From Gigaspora rosea (Eukaryota > Glomeromycota > Glomeromycetes > Diversisporales > Gigasporaceae): a stretch of DNA of 64,000 bases. The stretch is taken from the NCBI GenBank assembly GCA_003550325.1, contig QKWP01001959.1, forward strand, positions 4,586 through 68,585. Reading direction: 5' to 3'. The notes beneath the pieces are model-generated. The model was not told where the DNA came from, ran no database searches, and saw only the letters and a list, made by a program, of their open reading frames with translations. This document shows positions 9,811 through 22,197 of the stretch, in pieces. The stretch's first letter is position 1. Each line of letters opens with the position of its first letter. Both the position numbers and the translations under genes were made by a program.

Positions 9811-11353
9811 CTAAATTATCCGTTGGTTGACCATATATAGATACTTACAATGTACAGGCCCCAACAAGCTATTAGAAACAGAAGAACTAGTGCTTGCCGT
9901 TATCTGCATTTGGATACTAGATGTCTCGTTTACTGTATCACTCGAAGATAAACAAGGTTTGTTATCTTCTGACTCTTTAACTATGTCGTTAGGGTCGACT
10001 GAAGGTAACCAAAATACCTATAAAATAATTATTTTTTATAATTAATGACAATTGGCTCCGTAGCTAATAAATTAATTCAAAGAATAAGAAAAAAAAAATT
10101 TTTTCTTTTAATATTTCCAGTGAATATATAAAATATGTGATAATATTTTTAAATTCATATAAAATAGATTAAATTTTTTATGATTAGTGAATAAAATATT
10201 CGCGTTTTTTTTACTGTATTGAAAATATAAAAAATTAATATCAAAAAAAAAAATATATATATATATATAAGTTATTATCACTACAGAAATCTCACGAATA
10301 CTTTATTCCTAATTGTAATCATTATTATTTTTTTTAAATTATGAATATTATTCAAATATAATTAACCTACTAAATCAGTGCATGCACTAATCATCAATAA
10401 TTTTGTTGGATTAAATCTCGTGACTTGCGTTGGTCTAACATGATGATTTAATGTGTAGATAGGCCGAAGATCAATGTTTTCAGATGGAGTGTTGGATGAA
10501 TCGATGGATTTTGTCGTGTCCCAAATTATTAAAAGACCATCTCGAGAGCCTTTATTAATCGATAAGATCGTGTTAGATGAAAAATTTTACACGAAAATAA
10601 AAATCAAAGCAATAAATACAATAACAATACCAGATATTACATATTGACCATCGGGAGTAAAACTTGTCTCTTCACCTCCCAGGCAAGCCGAAGCATTATC
10701 TAGCCCTACATGACCAATTAATCGTTGTTTTAATTGACCATTAAAAGCATCGACTAAATAATGAACATCGCCAGATGTAGTTATCAATATTTTTTGTCCA
10801 TCATTACTAAACTTTAATCCAGTCCATTCAGGAGGACTTGACAGGCCATTTGAATCTACATATTTATCATCGATTTGAAATGTATCGAAAGGAGACTAAA
10901 TACAAAAAAAAAAATATGAAACGATATAATTCTTCGATTTTGTTGAAATATAATAAAACGAAATTACTATTATACATAAAACTATTGACATTTAACCTGA
11001 CCAAATTTTCGACTATCATATAATTGAACAGTTTTATTGCTACGTTTACCAATTGCAAACACAAGACCAGAAGGATCATATCCTAAGCAAGGTCTCTCGG
11101 ATTGAATATCTATAAAATCCTATAAATAAAATAGGAGTATATATATATATTATATATATATATATATATGAAAAAGTTAGAAAACATCAATATATAAGAC
11201 AATCTCGATGAATTTATCAATAATATAACCTAATAAGTACAATGGAGTTAGGTTGTCTTAAATCCCATAACCGAACACCCTCATCAATGCTTCCGGTCAA
11301 AAATTGATCATCTACGGGTGACATTTCTAAGGCGACTACCCTATAAATATAGT

Positions 11354-11385
<32 letters not shown>

Positions 11386-11963
11386 AATAAAAAAATAAAA
11401 GATAATATATAATGAAAACTAAAAGTACAGACCTACTTTGGTGCCCACGAAAATATCTTATGAATTGGTTGTCACGTAATGATAAATATCTTAGCGTATC
11501 TAGATCAAATTTCAAAAGTTTATATATAAAAATCGATTCTACAGAAAAATAAGGTAACCAAATACTTACCGTTACCTTTTGTCGACGCGTATACGATCTC
11601 GCTACTTGAGTGCGTAAACCTAGTTAGGTGTACACCATATTTTTTGCTAACTGAAAAACTTTCGTGTCTTTCAAAATTTTATACAAAATAAATCCTTTTC
11701 CTCGCTTGTATAATTAAAATTCGTAATAAAGAGCACGTGATAGAAAATAAGCAAAACTAAAACAACTACCTTCCAGTTAGACAATTATATAAGTTAATGG
11801 TCTCGTCGGTTGAAGCTGTAACACAAAATTCCCCAGAACAATCAAAATCAAGAGCTGTAATAGTTTGTGAATTATCATAAAATTCTTTCGCTTTCTTGAG
11901 ATTTTGAAGATGAGCTAAGCTAAGGACTTGATTGGTTTGTTTATGATTATTTAAAATTTCCAT
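9811..11963 (-). CDS. WD40 protein of the WDR82/Swd2 family
   Basis: Eight exons on the minus strand: 11963-11770, 11667-11576, 11499-11433, 11340-11241, 11119-10997, 10895-10631, 10549-10371, 10017-9811; 1227 nt, 408 aa (human WDR82 is 313 aa). WDR82/Swd2 is a subunit of the Set1/COMPASS histone H3K4 methyltransferase and, in yeast, of the mRNA cleavage/polyadenylation factor. Family matches run end to end: [75 protein letters not shown]. The C-terminal part of the last exon is a Ser/Thr/Asn-rich tail absent from animal WDR82, and its 3' end (stop TAG at 9811) is the least certain part. Exon 3 could start upstream at another acceptor in the same frame; the shorter form fits the family better. 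Confidence 0.88.
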
Positions 11964-13564
11964 TTATAATGGTAAGTAAGTTCTAACACCGAAGAGCTGT
12001 TTTAAGAGAAGTTTAACGACATACAGTACATCCAATGATCAACTATCAAAAAATCCAAGATTTCATGTGATTTAAATGCTAATCCAAATTTGCCAAATAA
12101 AAATTTCATATAAAATTATCAATTTTTTATTGGCTAAAAGATCAAAAATGTGATTATTAACCAAATCCATCGAAAAATTTAATATTAGCAATGCTGATTT
12201 TCTATCATTGACTCGCTAAGTTACGCTTATTAATCTAATCTTTTAGCCCTAAGCAATACATAGAAATACATAGATATAAGCATAAACTTAATAATATACA
12301 ACATGCTAAATGGTATAGTTTTCTTTCTTGTTAGCTGTTTCCAGTATTTAAAAACTTATCAGTTATACATAGTTAATATAACCTGTAATAAATAGTGCTT
12401 CTAAGTTTTTGGTTAAATCAACTAATAAATTTTTAAAATTTATTAAAAATATAATTAAAAGAAAATTTTTTCTATAAAAATATACAAACAAACAAGCAGA
12501 ACAAAACTATAGAAAATTTTATAATGTTATTCCTTTTAAAATTACTAATAAAATAAAAATTGCCGTAAATTCGAAAATTACATGTGTACTTTAACAGTTA
12601 AAGTTACCCGGGCAATTAATTTAAATCAGCCAATCAGGTAAATGTTGTTCTAGTGAAAAACGGATTAAACGGATTTTAGAGGGATAAATTTGCCAACAAA
12701 GATTGATTTTTGTAATAATTTGACCTAGATTACGAATTAATATTGAATAAAAACTTTTCCGTGTCTCTACCAAACCTAAATAAGCTTCAAAGAATTTTAT
12801 CCGACATCACGTGACTGTAACATTTTTGGTGGCGATATAAAATTTCAATATTAATTACTGTCTATCTGCTATTGATTGCGCTATAATGAATGACACTTCT
12901 GTACTTTACGTAGCATATATTATAATGCCAGCAGTATACATGTTTAATTTTTTTGTAAAGATTCGAGGTGAATATCAGATATATGCATCTTATTCCTTGA
13001 TTGTACATGTTCATAAGTGTAGATAACAAATTTTTCACAATAATATTTTTAAATATTACCGAAGATGAATTAATTTGTCAGCTTTGATTACCTTTGATTG
13101 ATAAATGATTGATAAATGATTGATAAATGATTGATATAGATTTTTTTTTTCCTAAGACCCCGAACTTTTTAACAAATCATAAATAAGTAACGATAATTCA
13201 TTTAATATTCAAATATGTCAATACATAAAATATTGGATGACGAGCTAATCAAGTTATTAATCAAATTTCAAGAGAAAAAGACTAATTAATTGTACAAGTA
13301 AAATATGATTGACTAGTTACTAAGAGAATAAATTCGCGTGATTTTATGATAAATGGTAATAAAATAAATAAAAGATATATAATAAATTATTATATAATTG
13401 ATGAGAGAATGAATAATATAATTTAATATAATATAATATAATTAATGAGATAAAGTTCTGAATAATATATAAAAGCAAGTGTTAAAACCTTTTAATGATC
13501 TCATTTTCGTTTACTTGTTCTATTTTTTTTCCCCCTTAACTCACCGATTTATAATTCGCTGATC
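11964..13564. promoter_or_regulatory. Divergent intergenic region, WD40 gene / homeobox gene
   Basis: About 1.6 kb between two divergently transcribed genes, so it should hold both promoters. A CACGTG core is at 12808-12813. Near 13094-13133 a short tandem repeat of GATTGATAAAT(GATT) occurs. Otherwise AT-rich; no gene seen. Confidence 0.45.
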
Positions 13565-14621
13565 ATGGCAAATAATAGAACTAATAATCAAATCAACTGT
13601 GTTTCGCTTTGCAATACGAACAACACTCAGCAACAAAGACATCGAACAACTCCATCTCAAGCTCAATTTCTTGAAAATTATTTCACAAACGTTGATGATT
13701 TTCCTGATTCAAATATGAGAGAAAAAATCGCTCTTAAAATAAATATGCCTTCTAAAAGTGTTCATATTTGGTAGATATTTATAACTTATCATTATTAATA
13801 AATACCATGTTGAATTTTCATTTTAATTTACATTTATTTGAAGGTTCCAAAATCGTCGTGCAAAACGTAAACAAGAGGACAGAACTCGTCAAGAGCAAGA
13901 AACTATTCGTTCTGCGCGTTCTTTATCTTCCTCAACTTCCACATCATCTCTCAGTCGTACTATCCCTTCGCAACAACAGTCACGAGCGTCAGAATTAATG
14001 ATTACTTCTCGCTATTTGATTTACGCCAATGCTCACGGAAATCACAATCGCGCTTTTTCGCGACAGCCATTAGCAAACTTGAATCGTCAGATTACATTAC
14101 AAAATAATTATAAACTCGCTCCATTAAGAAATGTAACTCCAAAAGACGAAATAATTCATTCTCAGGGTGAAGGCATCATGCTTCCATCATTACGTCGTAT
14201 TATCTCTCAAATTGTTTCTACAACCTTAGACGATAAAAATACACCGGTAAATTATAACAATAATACCTCTCATAATTCCTCTTCTAAACAACTTTATTCA
14301 TCGTCATCGTCTCACGAACAACCATCATCATCATCTTGTTCACCTTTTAACCCTTCTTTTTCTTTACATCCTTCTCAATTCGTTTCAAATTTTCATTGCT
14401 CGCGTTCTCATCACAATTATAATTATCATCATCATTCTCACCAATGTTGTATTGGGCAGTCCGCTTTGCATCACGCAATTTTGAATGCATCTTGTTCAAA
14501 TAGTGCACCATCTGGTCGCATGATGGTCGATCATAAAATTAGCACCATAGAAAAAGCTGATGAGAATGAAACGTATAATGGTGGTGTTATTAGCATGAAG
14601 ATCGATCGATTGTTAACCTAA
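13565..14621 (+). CDS. Homeobox transcription factor (typical, non-TALE)
   Basis: Two exons, 13565-13770 and 13844-14621; 984 nt, 327 aa. The homeodomain spans about residues 24-80: QRHRTTPSQAQFLENYF opens helix 1 and the recognition helix reads KSVHIWFQNRRAKRKQ with the invariant W69, F70, N72 and R74. The intron splits the Trp codon of WFQNR, a common position in homeobox genes. A 60-residue (no three-residue loop insertion) domain places it with typical homeodomains such as Pho2/Yox1-like fungal factors, not the TALE class. The rest is low-complexity: Gln- and Ser-rich stretches and a His/Tyr-rich segment (residues about 190-225). Sequence-specific DNA binding in the nucleus; targets unknown. 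Whether it is a mating-type-like homeodomain gene cannot be judged from this locus, as no partner homeodomain gene is adjacent. Confidence 0.88.
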
Positions 14622-15628
14622 GCTTTTATTAATTGATCGAGTTATCATATATACTCTAGATGCTTTTTTGTTTTTTTTTTGATACAACAATGAATGTTTT
14701 TTGTAAAGACATTGTTTTGATAGAGTATTCTAGTTAATTCATGTTTATTTGTGCAATTTTTTTTAATCAAAAATAAATATTTTCATTATTAATAATTATA
14801 GGCTTGGGATACTATGCGTCATAAGTGAGTTAGGAATTTTATCAAATATCAGTTTTTTCGAGCAAAAAATTGATTAGATAACCCCTGACGCTTGTTAGTT
14901 TATTGCTTTAAGGCTCATATTGTCAAAACGTGACCTGTTTGAAAGGAACACGAAAAAAAATCAACAAAAAAATTGTACCCAATAACAAAAATATTGTAAT
15001 GTTTTAAAAAATATCCCGACGTTTTCTGAAGCAGTTGGGATCAAAAGCACAACCTCTGATTGGATTATTCTCAGAGAACGCAAAATATCTTCTAAAAGTA
15101 TTACTGTATTACCGTACTTCTTCTAAAGATTCTAAGAACGGGTAATAAAATGTGTCAAAGATAATGTGTAACAGGAGGAGTGTAGTAACGCAAAAAAAAA
15201 AAAATAAAGGAAAGTATAAAAAAAAAAAAGTTAAGACGTAGCGAGTAAAAAGTTGAAAAAGTGACCTTTATATGTTTTTTTATTTGCCAACGCGTAAACA
15301 CATGCTTACGCGTATTGACAAGATCGTCCAATCACATATCAAATAATTTTGCCGTTTTTAAATTGGTCGATAATCAACCAATCAAATCGGCGTATTTTTT
15401 GCTAACAACAAACTTAGTCGGGAAACTATTTTTACAATTTCTAACAAAATTGTATTACAGTATTAAACCATTTTATCATTGTATTATTTCAAGACTATTT
15501 TTGAAAATTGTCTTAATCTTTTGAACACAATAATAAATTCATAAAATTCATAGGTCGTTATTAGATTATCAATCTAAGTTTTTTCTTTAATTGTCAATTT
15601 ATGATATTGAGATTTTTATGATAAAATA
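14622..15628. other. Intergenic, AT-rich
   Basis: 3' flank of the homeobox gene with A-runs and T-runs. No gene, tRNA or clear repeat boundary recognised before the element at 15629. Confidence 0.4.
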
Positions 15629-16324
15629 TAGAGTTCCGAACCGGATGCAATTTCTTCACCCGGGTCACCCGTGTGAATTGAAATCGGGTGACCCGGATGA
15701 AAACGGGTTATATATATGTTATATGTCATTTATTGATTCCTGCCAGTTCGGAATCATTTTTGAATCAACGAACGATTGTCACTTATTGATAAAGCAAAAA
15801 TGAAAATAAAAAACAAACATTTACTATTTACAGTTTATTCTTTCGTTTAGAATAATAATCACAATAATATAAATTCGTGAATTTCTTAAACAAATACTAG
15901 AAATTTGACAAGTCGCTGGTTTAAAAGTTGAAAATCAGTAATTTATCTGTAAGATTGTAGAGATAAAGCAAAACTAAATGAAATCATGCACTCTAACTTT
16001 GTGAATTTGCAAAATATCCATATCTAATATCAATAAGGTCAAACAACAAAATAATTGCCTTGTGAAGGTATTCGTTTTTGTTAAGGCAAATGTTAATAAG
16101 TCATATACTCTCAGTCAATTCAAAGTAAAGTTTCGAGTCAAATAGCAATAAAGTAGGCTTTGCTATTAAATGAAGCGACATGATTTAATATACAGAACGA
16201 ATTACTGGATTATTCGACATGAATTAACATACCAACCGATTTGACCCGGGTTTCAAATCAGTGATCTGGGTCACCCGTTTTGACACGGGTGACCCAGTTT
16301 ACTATAACCCGGTTCAGAACTCTA
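15629..16324. mobile_element. hAT-type non-autonomous element (family C, TIR TAGAGTTCYGAACCGG)
   Basis: 696 bp bounded by TAGAGTTCCGAACCGG and its complement CCGGTTCAGAACTCTA, with exact 8-bp duplications ATAAAATA at 15621-15628 and 16325-16332. Near each end are clusters of short GC-rich subterminal motifs (CACCCGGGTCACCC and relatives) standing out from the AT-rich surroundings; subterminal motif clusters are typical transposase-binding sites in hAT elements. No transposase ORF. Possible fragments with the same ACCCGGGTCA motif occur near 35500-35535 and 36885-36900. Confidence 0.88.
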
Positions 16325-16332
16325 ATAAAATA

Positions 16333-17924
16333 TAATAAAATATATTAATATAAAAATCATATTTCCTATAGTTTTATAAAAATTTTTAAATTTAAATTGC
16401 TTGTAACTTTTTATCTATCTGACTAATTTTACTGCTCTTACTACCATTAGAATTACTAAAACTACAGTGCAGAAATTCTTAAACCAACAATTTTTTTAAA
16501 AGCAGCCAAATTTGAAATAAAATACTAAATTTTGATTGGCTAATATCTTAAAAACTTATTGTGTTTTTTTAAAATTTTATTATATTTTAAAATTTTGTTA
16601 TGTTTTTATATACTTTATATGTGGCCAAATTTTTATTTTATTAGTAACTTTAAAAGGAATAACATTATAAAAATTTGCTGGAATAAAAAATAAACTCTAT
16701 AGTTTTGATCTGTTTAGTTGGTATATTTTTATAAAAAAAATTACTTTAAATTATATTTTTCAGCTTTACTAAATCACATTCACCAATCAAATTTTTTAAT
16801 GCAATTAATATAAAGATCAGGTATAACATAAAATTATTGTTGTTTTTAAAGAAATACCTTCTAACTATATATAAGGATGAAATTGTTTTAGGTTTGAAAA
16901 CCTGAAATTAAAATTTGACACTGAAATTGATTTTGACCTATTTTACTTAAAACCCAACACTTTTTTTGAATAGACAAAATTATAAGGAGCATAAATATAT
17001 AATTTTTATTTGCTTTTCTTTATAAAAAATTTTAATTTGCTCTAATAAAACTAAAATGAAAGTAACTAGTAGTCCAATTTAATGTTTTGGGCAAAATTGG
17101 GTTGTTATTTCTGAAATATTTCGGATTATGATAGTGGTCCGAAATTAAAATCCTAAATTCCAAAATTAGGATGAAAATCCCAATAAAATCAGATATTGCT
17201 GATAGCCTAATTGGCTAATTTTGGTCTACATGTGATTATTAACCAATTAACTCCCATAACGATAAACTACACTAAGTTAAATTTTCAGTTTGCATTAATG
17301 AAACTAATTTAAAATTAATACTTATTTGACCAAAATATAAAGAATATTAGAATATTCCGAAAAGTATGGTAATTCTCTCACATTATAAAATGATACAAAT
17401 ATATTCTTTATGAAATTCAACTAGTTGAATCCAATAATTTATACTACAGATTTATTTATATATTATTGTTAGAATAATGATGAAATTAGAACTTATTTGT
17501 TTAGAGTTTGGTTACGATTTAGGGTTAGAGTTCATAATCAAAGAGTACAGTATAAGTTATCGTTAGGTAGATTTAGTATATTTCAAATCAAACTGTGATT
17601 TTGCAGTTCCTTTATTTATTCGATTTTAATATCATCTCTGACATTTATCAACATATTAATACATTTAAATAATGCTTTTATATTTAAGCAAAAAAATGAT
17701 CTATAGTTTCACATAATTGAAAACATTTTATATAGTACTGAGCTAATTTGAGCTAAGCAGAAGTGCATGGCACTAACAAAATTCACAAACATATTTTATA
17801 GCATATTAGAAAAAAATGAATTGTTTAATATAGAAAGATGCAGTTATTAACAAATAGAACAGGCTTCTAATACTATATTTTATAATTGGAAAAATAAATT
17901 TGTGTACTTGCGACATATCGCACC
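16333..17924. other. Intergenic, AT-rich, no gene seen
   Basis: Long AT-rich stretch without convincing ORFs. The segment near 16490-16720 shows weak inverted similarity within itself (AAAATTTTATAATG-like motifs) but no clean boundary. Confidence 0.4.
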
Positions 17925-18530
17925 TAGGGTTTGCAACGGGCCGGGCCAAACCCGGTAATTTGTGGGTTGGGCCGGGCTTGGGCCCAAATTTTAAGCCCGT
18001 GATTAATTGGGCCGGGCCTGGGTTGGGCTTGTAAAATAATGGGCCGGGCCTGGGTTTTATAAAAAGGCCCGATAAAACCCGGCAATACTTATTAAAAATA
18101 TATAGTTTTTACTAGTTACAGGCCTATTGTATTTAAATTAGAGGTTAAATTTTATTTTTTTTTAAACTATAATTTTTTAATTTAGCTATTTTTATAATTC
18201 TTGAAATACCTAATAAAAATTAACCAAATAATATTCTAGTTAATTTGGTAAAGTGTGTAATTTTTAGCATAATATAATATAATAGATTCAAGAATATACA
18301 TTTTAATAATTAAGTTATTTGGAAAATATAATTATCTTAGTGTTTCAAATTAAAAATTGATTAATTGTCAAGTTGCCAACTAATCAATGATAATTTTATT
18401 GGACAATTAATTAATTGTTGATGATTAATTAATTAGTAATACTTTTGCAAATTATGAATTAGGCCAGGCTTGTTGGGCCGGGCTTGGGTTGGGCTGGGCT
18501 TGGGTTGGGCGGGCCTGGGTTGGGCCAGGC
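17925..18530. mobile_element. GC-rich hAT-like element end (GGGCCGGGC family), truncated by a gap
   Basis: Begins TAGGGTTTGCAACGGGCC and is full of GGGCCGGGCYTGGGTTGGGC-type direct repeats (17940-18060 and 18460-18530), islands of high GC in AT-rich DNA. Many hAT elements of plants and fungi have ends of the form TAGGG-TG-CAA-CGGGCCGGGC. The right end is lost in the N gap, so no target duplication can be checked. Confidence 0.55.
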
Positions 18531-18708
18531 NNNNNNNNNNNNNNNNNNNNNNNNNNNNNNNNNNNNNNNNNNNNNNNNNNNNNNNNNNNNNNNNNNNNNN
18601 NNNNNNNNNNNNNNNNNNNNNNNNNNNNNNNNNNNNNNNNNNNNNNNNNNNNNNNNNNNNNNNNNNNNNNNNNNNNNNNNNNNNNNNNNNNNNNNNNNNN
18701 NNNNNNNN
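18531..18708. other. Assembly gap (178 N)
   Basis: Unresolved bases lying exactly between GC-rich tandem motifs and a long inverted repeat, a context that would explain failed assembly. A single further N is at 26050. Confidence 1.
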
Positions 18709-19215
18709 ATTTTATAGGCAAAAAATTTTATTTTTTAAAAATTTAAAATTTTACTTAATAAAGTGTAAAATATATATAAAATAGCATATCATATAATGTA
18801 AAATTTTATTCTAAACAACTTTTTCTAAGTCATAAAGATAGATTGTCTTAGTAAAAAAAACATTTTATAAGAAAAATCAAAAATTTTCAAAGTTAGCACA
18901 TACAAAACCTTTTTTTACTAAAACAATCTACCTTTTTAACTTAGATAAAGTTGTTTAATGTAAAATTTTACATGTAATACTTAAACGTAAATATAGATTA
19001 TATTAGTAAAAAAAAGGTTTATATGTACTAATGTTCAAAATTTTTGATTTTTCTTATAAAACGTTTTTTTTTACTAAAACAATCTATCTTTATGACTTAG
19101 AAAAGTTGTTTAGAATAAAATTTTACATTATATGCTTTGATATTGCTTATTTATTTTTACATTTTACTAGTAAAATTTTTAATTTTTAAAACTTAAAATT
19201 TTTTGTCTACAAAAT
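18709..19215. repeat. ~240-bp-per-arm near-perfect inverted repeat
   Basis: From the gap edge to about 18960 the sequence is repeated inverted up to about 19215. Corresponding blocks include TGTAAAATTTTATTCTAAAC (about 18798) with its complement near 19120, and TAAGTCATAAAGATAGATTG-type blocks near 18826 and 19085. Identity of the arms looks above 85 percent by eye. It has no coding capacity; a foldback transposon is the simplest reading. The left terminus may lie inside the gap. Confidence 0.8.
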
Positions 19216-20716
19216 AGTGCGATTTGATTGGTCAGAATCAGAAGTGTGACATGTCGTGGGTGAAACAAATTTCTATTCCCTTTATAATTTTAAACTTAGT
19301 GTTAGACCTAAGATTTACAAATTTAGTGTGGATCACATTTTTTTTATGTATATTATTTTATATTGATGATAATACCAATATAATGATAAATCATTCTATT
19401 ATATTCCTATTTTTGATAATTATCAAGAACCATTTTAACAAAATTTATCTTTAATAGCAAATTAATGTATATATTGGTCGATCGGGCTCAACGATTTTGC
19501 TGAAAATGTTGTTCTGATTTAGGTTAGGCTCAGGTCAATATATAGTTAATGTTTGCTAGAGGTAAGTTCGGCAATTCTACCAGACTTAATTAATCCAAAT
19601 AGCCATATGTTGTTTAATATTGAGAAATACAAAGTTGTCAAATTTTTTGGGAAGGAATATAGGCTTTATAAATTAATCACTAAGACATACTAATTTTCAA
19701 ATTCTAAAATAAACAACAGATTAATAAATATACACAAATTCATAAGAATTTATTATCTTTACGGCTTGACCAATATCAGAATTTTATCAAATCCATAGGT
19801 TTTTCATTCTGATAACATTTTCATCATGAAAATGCCAAATCTATAAATATGACAGTTGGTGTAAATTTTTGATCTAACAAAACCTCCGAAGTGATGTAAG
19901 GTATGGCCCATAAATGAAAAAATCATTTGCAAATAAATAAACTCCATATACGGTAACACCACTAATCCAATACTTATGATCCAAGCATAAACATGATAAA
20001 TATTATTGGTCAGATTTGATTCATATGGTTAATACAGTTTTAGATAGTTTCGAATATTTCAAATTGAGTTTGGATTTTGGGCAATTATGAATTTCATTAG
20101 AAATTTCAGAAATTTAATTTGTTGGGTGAAACTAATACCACCCATATTTCAGATTTAGATTGGGCAAAATATTTATGTTTTGCTTGAAACATTAGTCCAA
20201 TTTAAATAAAAAGACTTTGTTTATATATAGGTTATAAGCAATTTTAACTTTGTGAATTGGCTACTTTTTCATATGCATGTGTCAAAAAAATAAAAAAAAG
20301 CAAATTTTTAGTATGAAATTTTGGTTGTGTAACCAATTTATGAGGGTGACAATTTAGTCAGTAATTTATTTACTTGTATAATACAAAGTTGTCATCCGTA
20401 TATTTAGCTATCCCCTAGGTAGTATTAATGGTGAAAATAATAGTACCTTAGTGCACTAAGGGCAGTGTCATTAATTACCTGATTATTTTTTATCAGAGGC
20501 CTACTCCCCTCCCTCTTTCTTGATATATAAATAGTCAGGTTCTTATATATAATTTCAACTTTTTTTACCCCCCTCACCCCTAAAAAATCACCTGATTTTT
20601 GTTACTCCCCTAACCAAAAGACCCAGATCTAATTTAATTTATTTATCAAAAAACTTAGAGTATATTATATGGCAGTAAATTTGTACTAAAAAAAAAAATT
20701 TTTTAAACATTTACAC
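19216..20716. other. Intergenic, AT-rich
   Basis: No gene. A C-rich stretch near 20500-20625 (CCCCCTCACCCCTA followed by AATCACCTGATTTT) resembles another stretch at about 57990-58110 (CCCCTCCCCTAGGAAATCAG), suggesting a dispersed, diverged repeat whose ends I could not define. Confidence 0.4.
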
Positions 20717-20874
20717 TAGAGATTAGAACCGCCTAAAATTTTTCTTAATTATTTAATCGTTTAATCATTTAACCATTTAATTTGGCCGGCATTAAATAAT
20801 TCCGGCCCACAACTAACATGATTCTGCCTGAAACTATAGAGCAATTTTAAACAGTTAAACGGTTCCAATCCCTA
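20717..20874. mobile_element. hAT-type MITE (family D, TIR TAGRGATTRGAACCG), copy 1
   Basis: 158 bp with inverted ends TAGAGATTAGAACCG and CGGTTCCAATCCCTA, flanked by exact 8-bp duplications ATTTACAC at 20709-20716 and 20875-20882. Internal TTTGGCCGGCATTAAA and TTCCGGCCCACAA are shared with copy 2 at 34226-34365. Confidence 0.92.
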
Positions 20875-20937
20875 ATTTACACATTTCACACTTACAATAA
20901 GCAGTCTAAAAATTTAAAAAAATCTATATTTAATTAA

Positions 20938-21096
20938 GGATGCTGATATTTATTAGGTAATATTTTAGAGGGTGGGGGTCAAAAAAAATCTTATCTTAGT
21001 TAAATTTGTTTGGCTAAAATTCTATTTATAGATCTTACCTAGGGGTGGGGTAAGTCCCTATAATAAATGGATATTAGATAATAAATATCAGCATCC
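20938..21096. mobile_element. Tourist/Harbinger-type MITE (family E), copy 1
   Basis: 159 bp with a perfect 18-bp inverted terminus GGATGCTGATATTTATTA and a 3-bp duplication TAA at 20935-20937 and 21097-21099. A 3-bp TWA duplication is the hallmark of PIF/Harbinger elements. The internal segment (TTAGGTAATATTTTAGAG...TACCTAGGGGT) matches the outer parts of the longer copy at 54916-55675. Confidence 0.82.
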
Positions 21097-21099
21097 TAA

Positions 21100-21853
21100 T
21101 AGATTTGCACTAGGTATTTGCAAAGAAAAGTATTAAAAAGGGTACTTGGTCAGTATATTATAGTATTCAACAAACTGACTATAAAAAAAAACAAAAAAAG
21201 TAAAAAAATAAAAAGATAAAAAAGGGTGAGTAACTACAAAACCTATACAACTAACCAAGTACAAACAAAATAGAAAGATATCAAAATAAGAAGTACAAAG
21301 AAAAATTCTATAGCTAAAAATAGAAACTAACAAAATAAAAAAAACATAAAAAAAAAATAAAAAAATAAAAAAGAAAATAAAAATAAAACAAGCACTATTA
21401 AAAATAGTACATAGTATAAAAATTATATAATACTATTCAAGAAATTACTCTGTCTAAGTATTATATGTATATAAAAAAAAAACCTATACCTAAGAAAAAA
21501 TTTTAAAAAGAAACTTTTAAAATAAAATTTTTTTTAAAATATTTTATATATTATTTATTGTTATTTTGCAAAACTTAGGATTTACTTGTAACTTGATTCT
21601 AATTAGATAAACATATTTTCAATTTGAACAAAGTAAATATTAAAAATCTTTTGAAAGAATATGTTGGATTTCTTACTTATAAAAATTATTTATCTAATAT
21701 AACAAATTTACAATAAAGTTTAGTTTTCAATTTTTTAAGGTATTGTTCTTGCAAATGAAATGGTTAGTGTTTTTTCCTCTTTTGATTAAAGATATTACTC
21801 AGTACTAAAATGAAGAAAATGCTATATATTTAAAAACAAAAAGATTATTGATT
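21100..21853. other. Intergenic, A-rich
   Basis: Long A-runs and simple sequence between two MITEs; no gene supported. Confidence 0.4.
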
Positions 21854-22197
21854 ATATGGTGTATGGTCAATTAAACAGCCTATTTTTACAATTTTTTGAA
21901 AACAAGTTTTTATTGATTTATATAAATTTTAATATGATTAGCACTTTTTAATTATAAATGAAAATCGATATGCATAATAAAAAAATTAAAATAATATAAA
22001 AAAAATTATATGAGGCTGCGTAGAGCCAGCACATCATAAGGTTACCCAATAGTTACATGTTATCTTTAACCAATCAAAATCGTAAAATTTGATTAATCCT
22101 GAACAGTCCAAAAATCAAAACAAATAATTAAACTCAATTATCTCAAAATAAAATATATATAAAAATAGGCTATTTTAATTAATCACACCCCATATTA
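21854..22197. mobile_element. TA-flanked MITE (family B), copy 2
   Basis: About 344 bp collinear with the element at 3089-3427: ends TATGGTGTATGGTCAATTAAA and its near complement, and the shared internal block GCGTAGAGCCAGCACATCA. The two copies differ by scattered point changes, so they are old insertions. Confidence 0.8.

Noticed and set aside
10362..10371. Stop codon TAA at 10362-10364 as the end of the WD40 gene
   Set aside because: It lies just inside an intron; a GTAGGT donor at 10370 and a TATAG acceptor at 10018 restore the family motif FWLP.
13768..13998. ORF between the two homeobox exons
   Set aside because: It runs through the intron and reads exon 2 in the wrong frame.
18452..18784. 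ORFs spanning the N gap
   Set aside because: They exist only because N codons are read as open; the flanks are repeat sequence.
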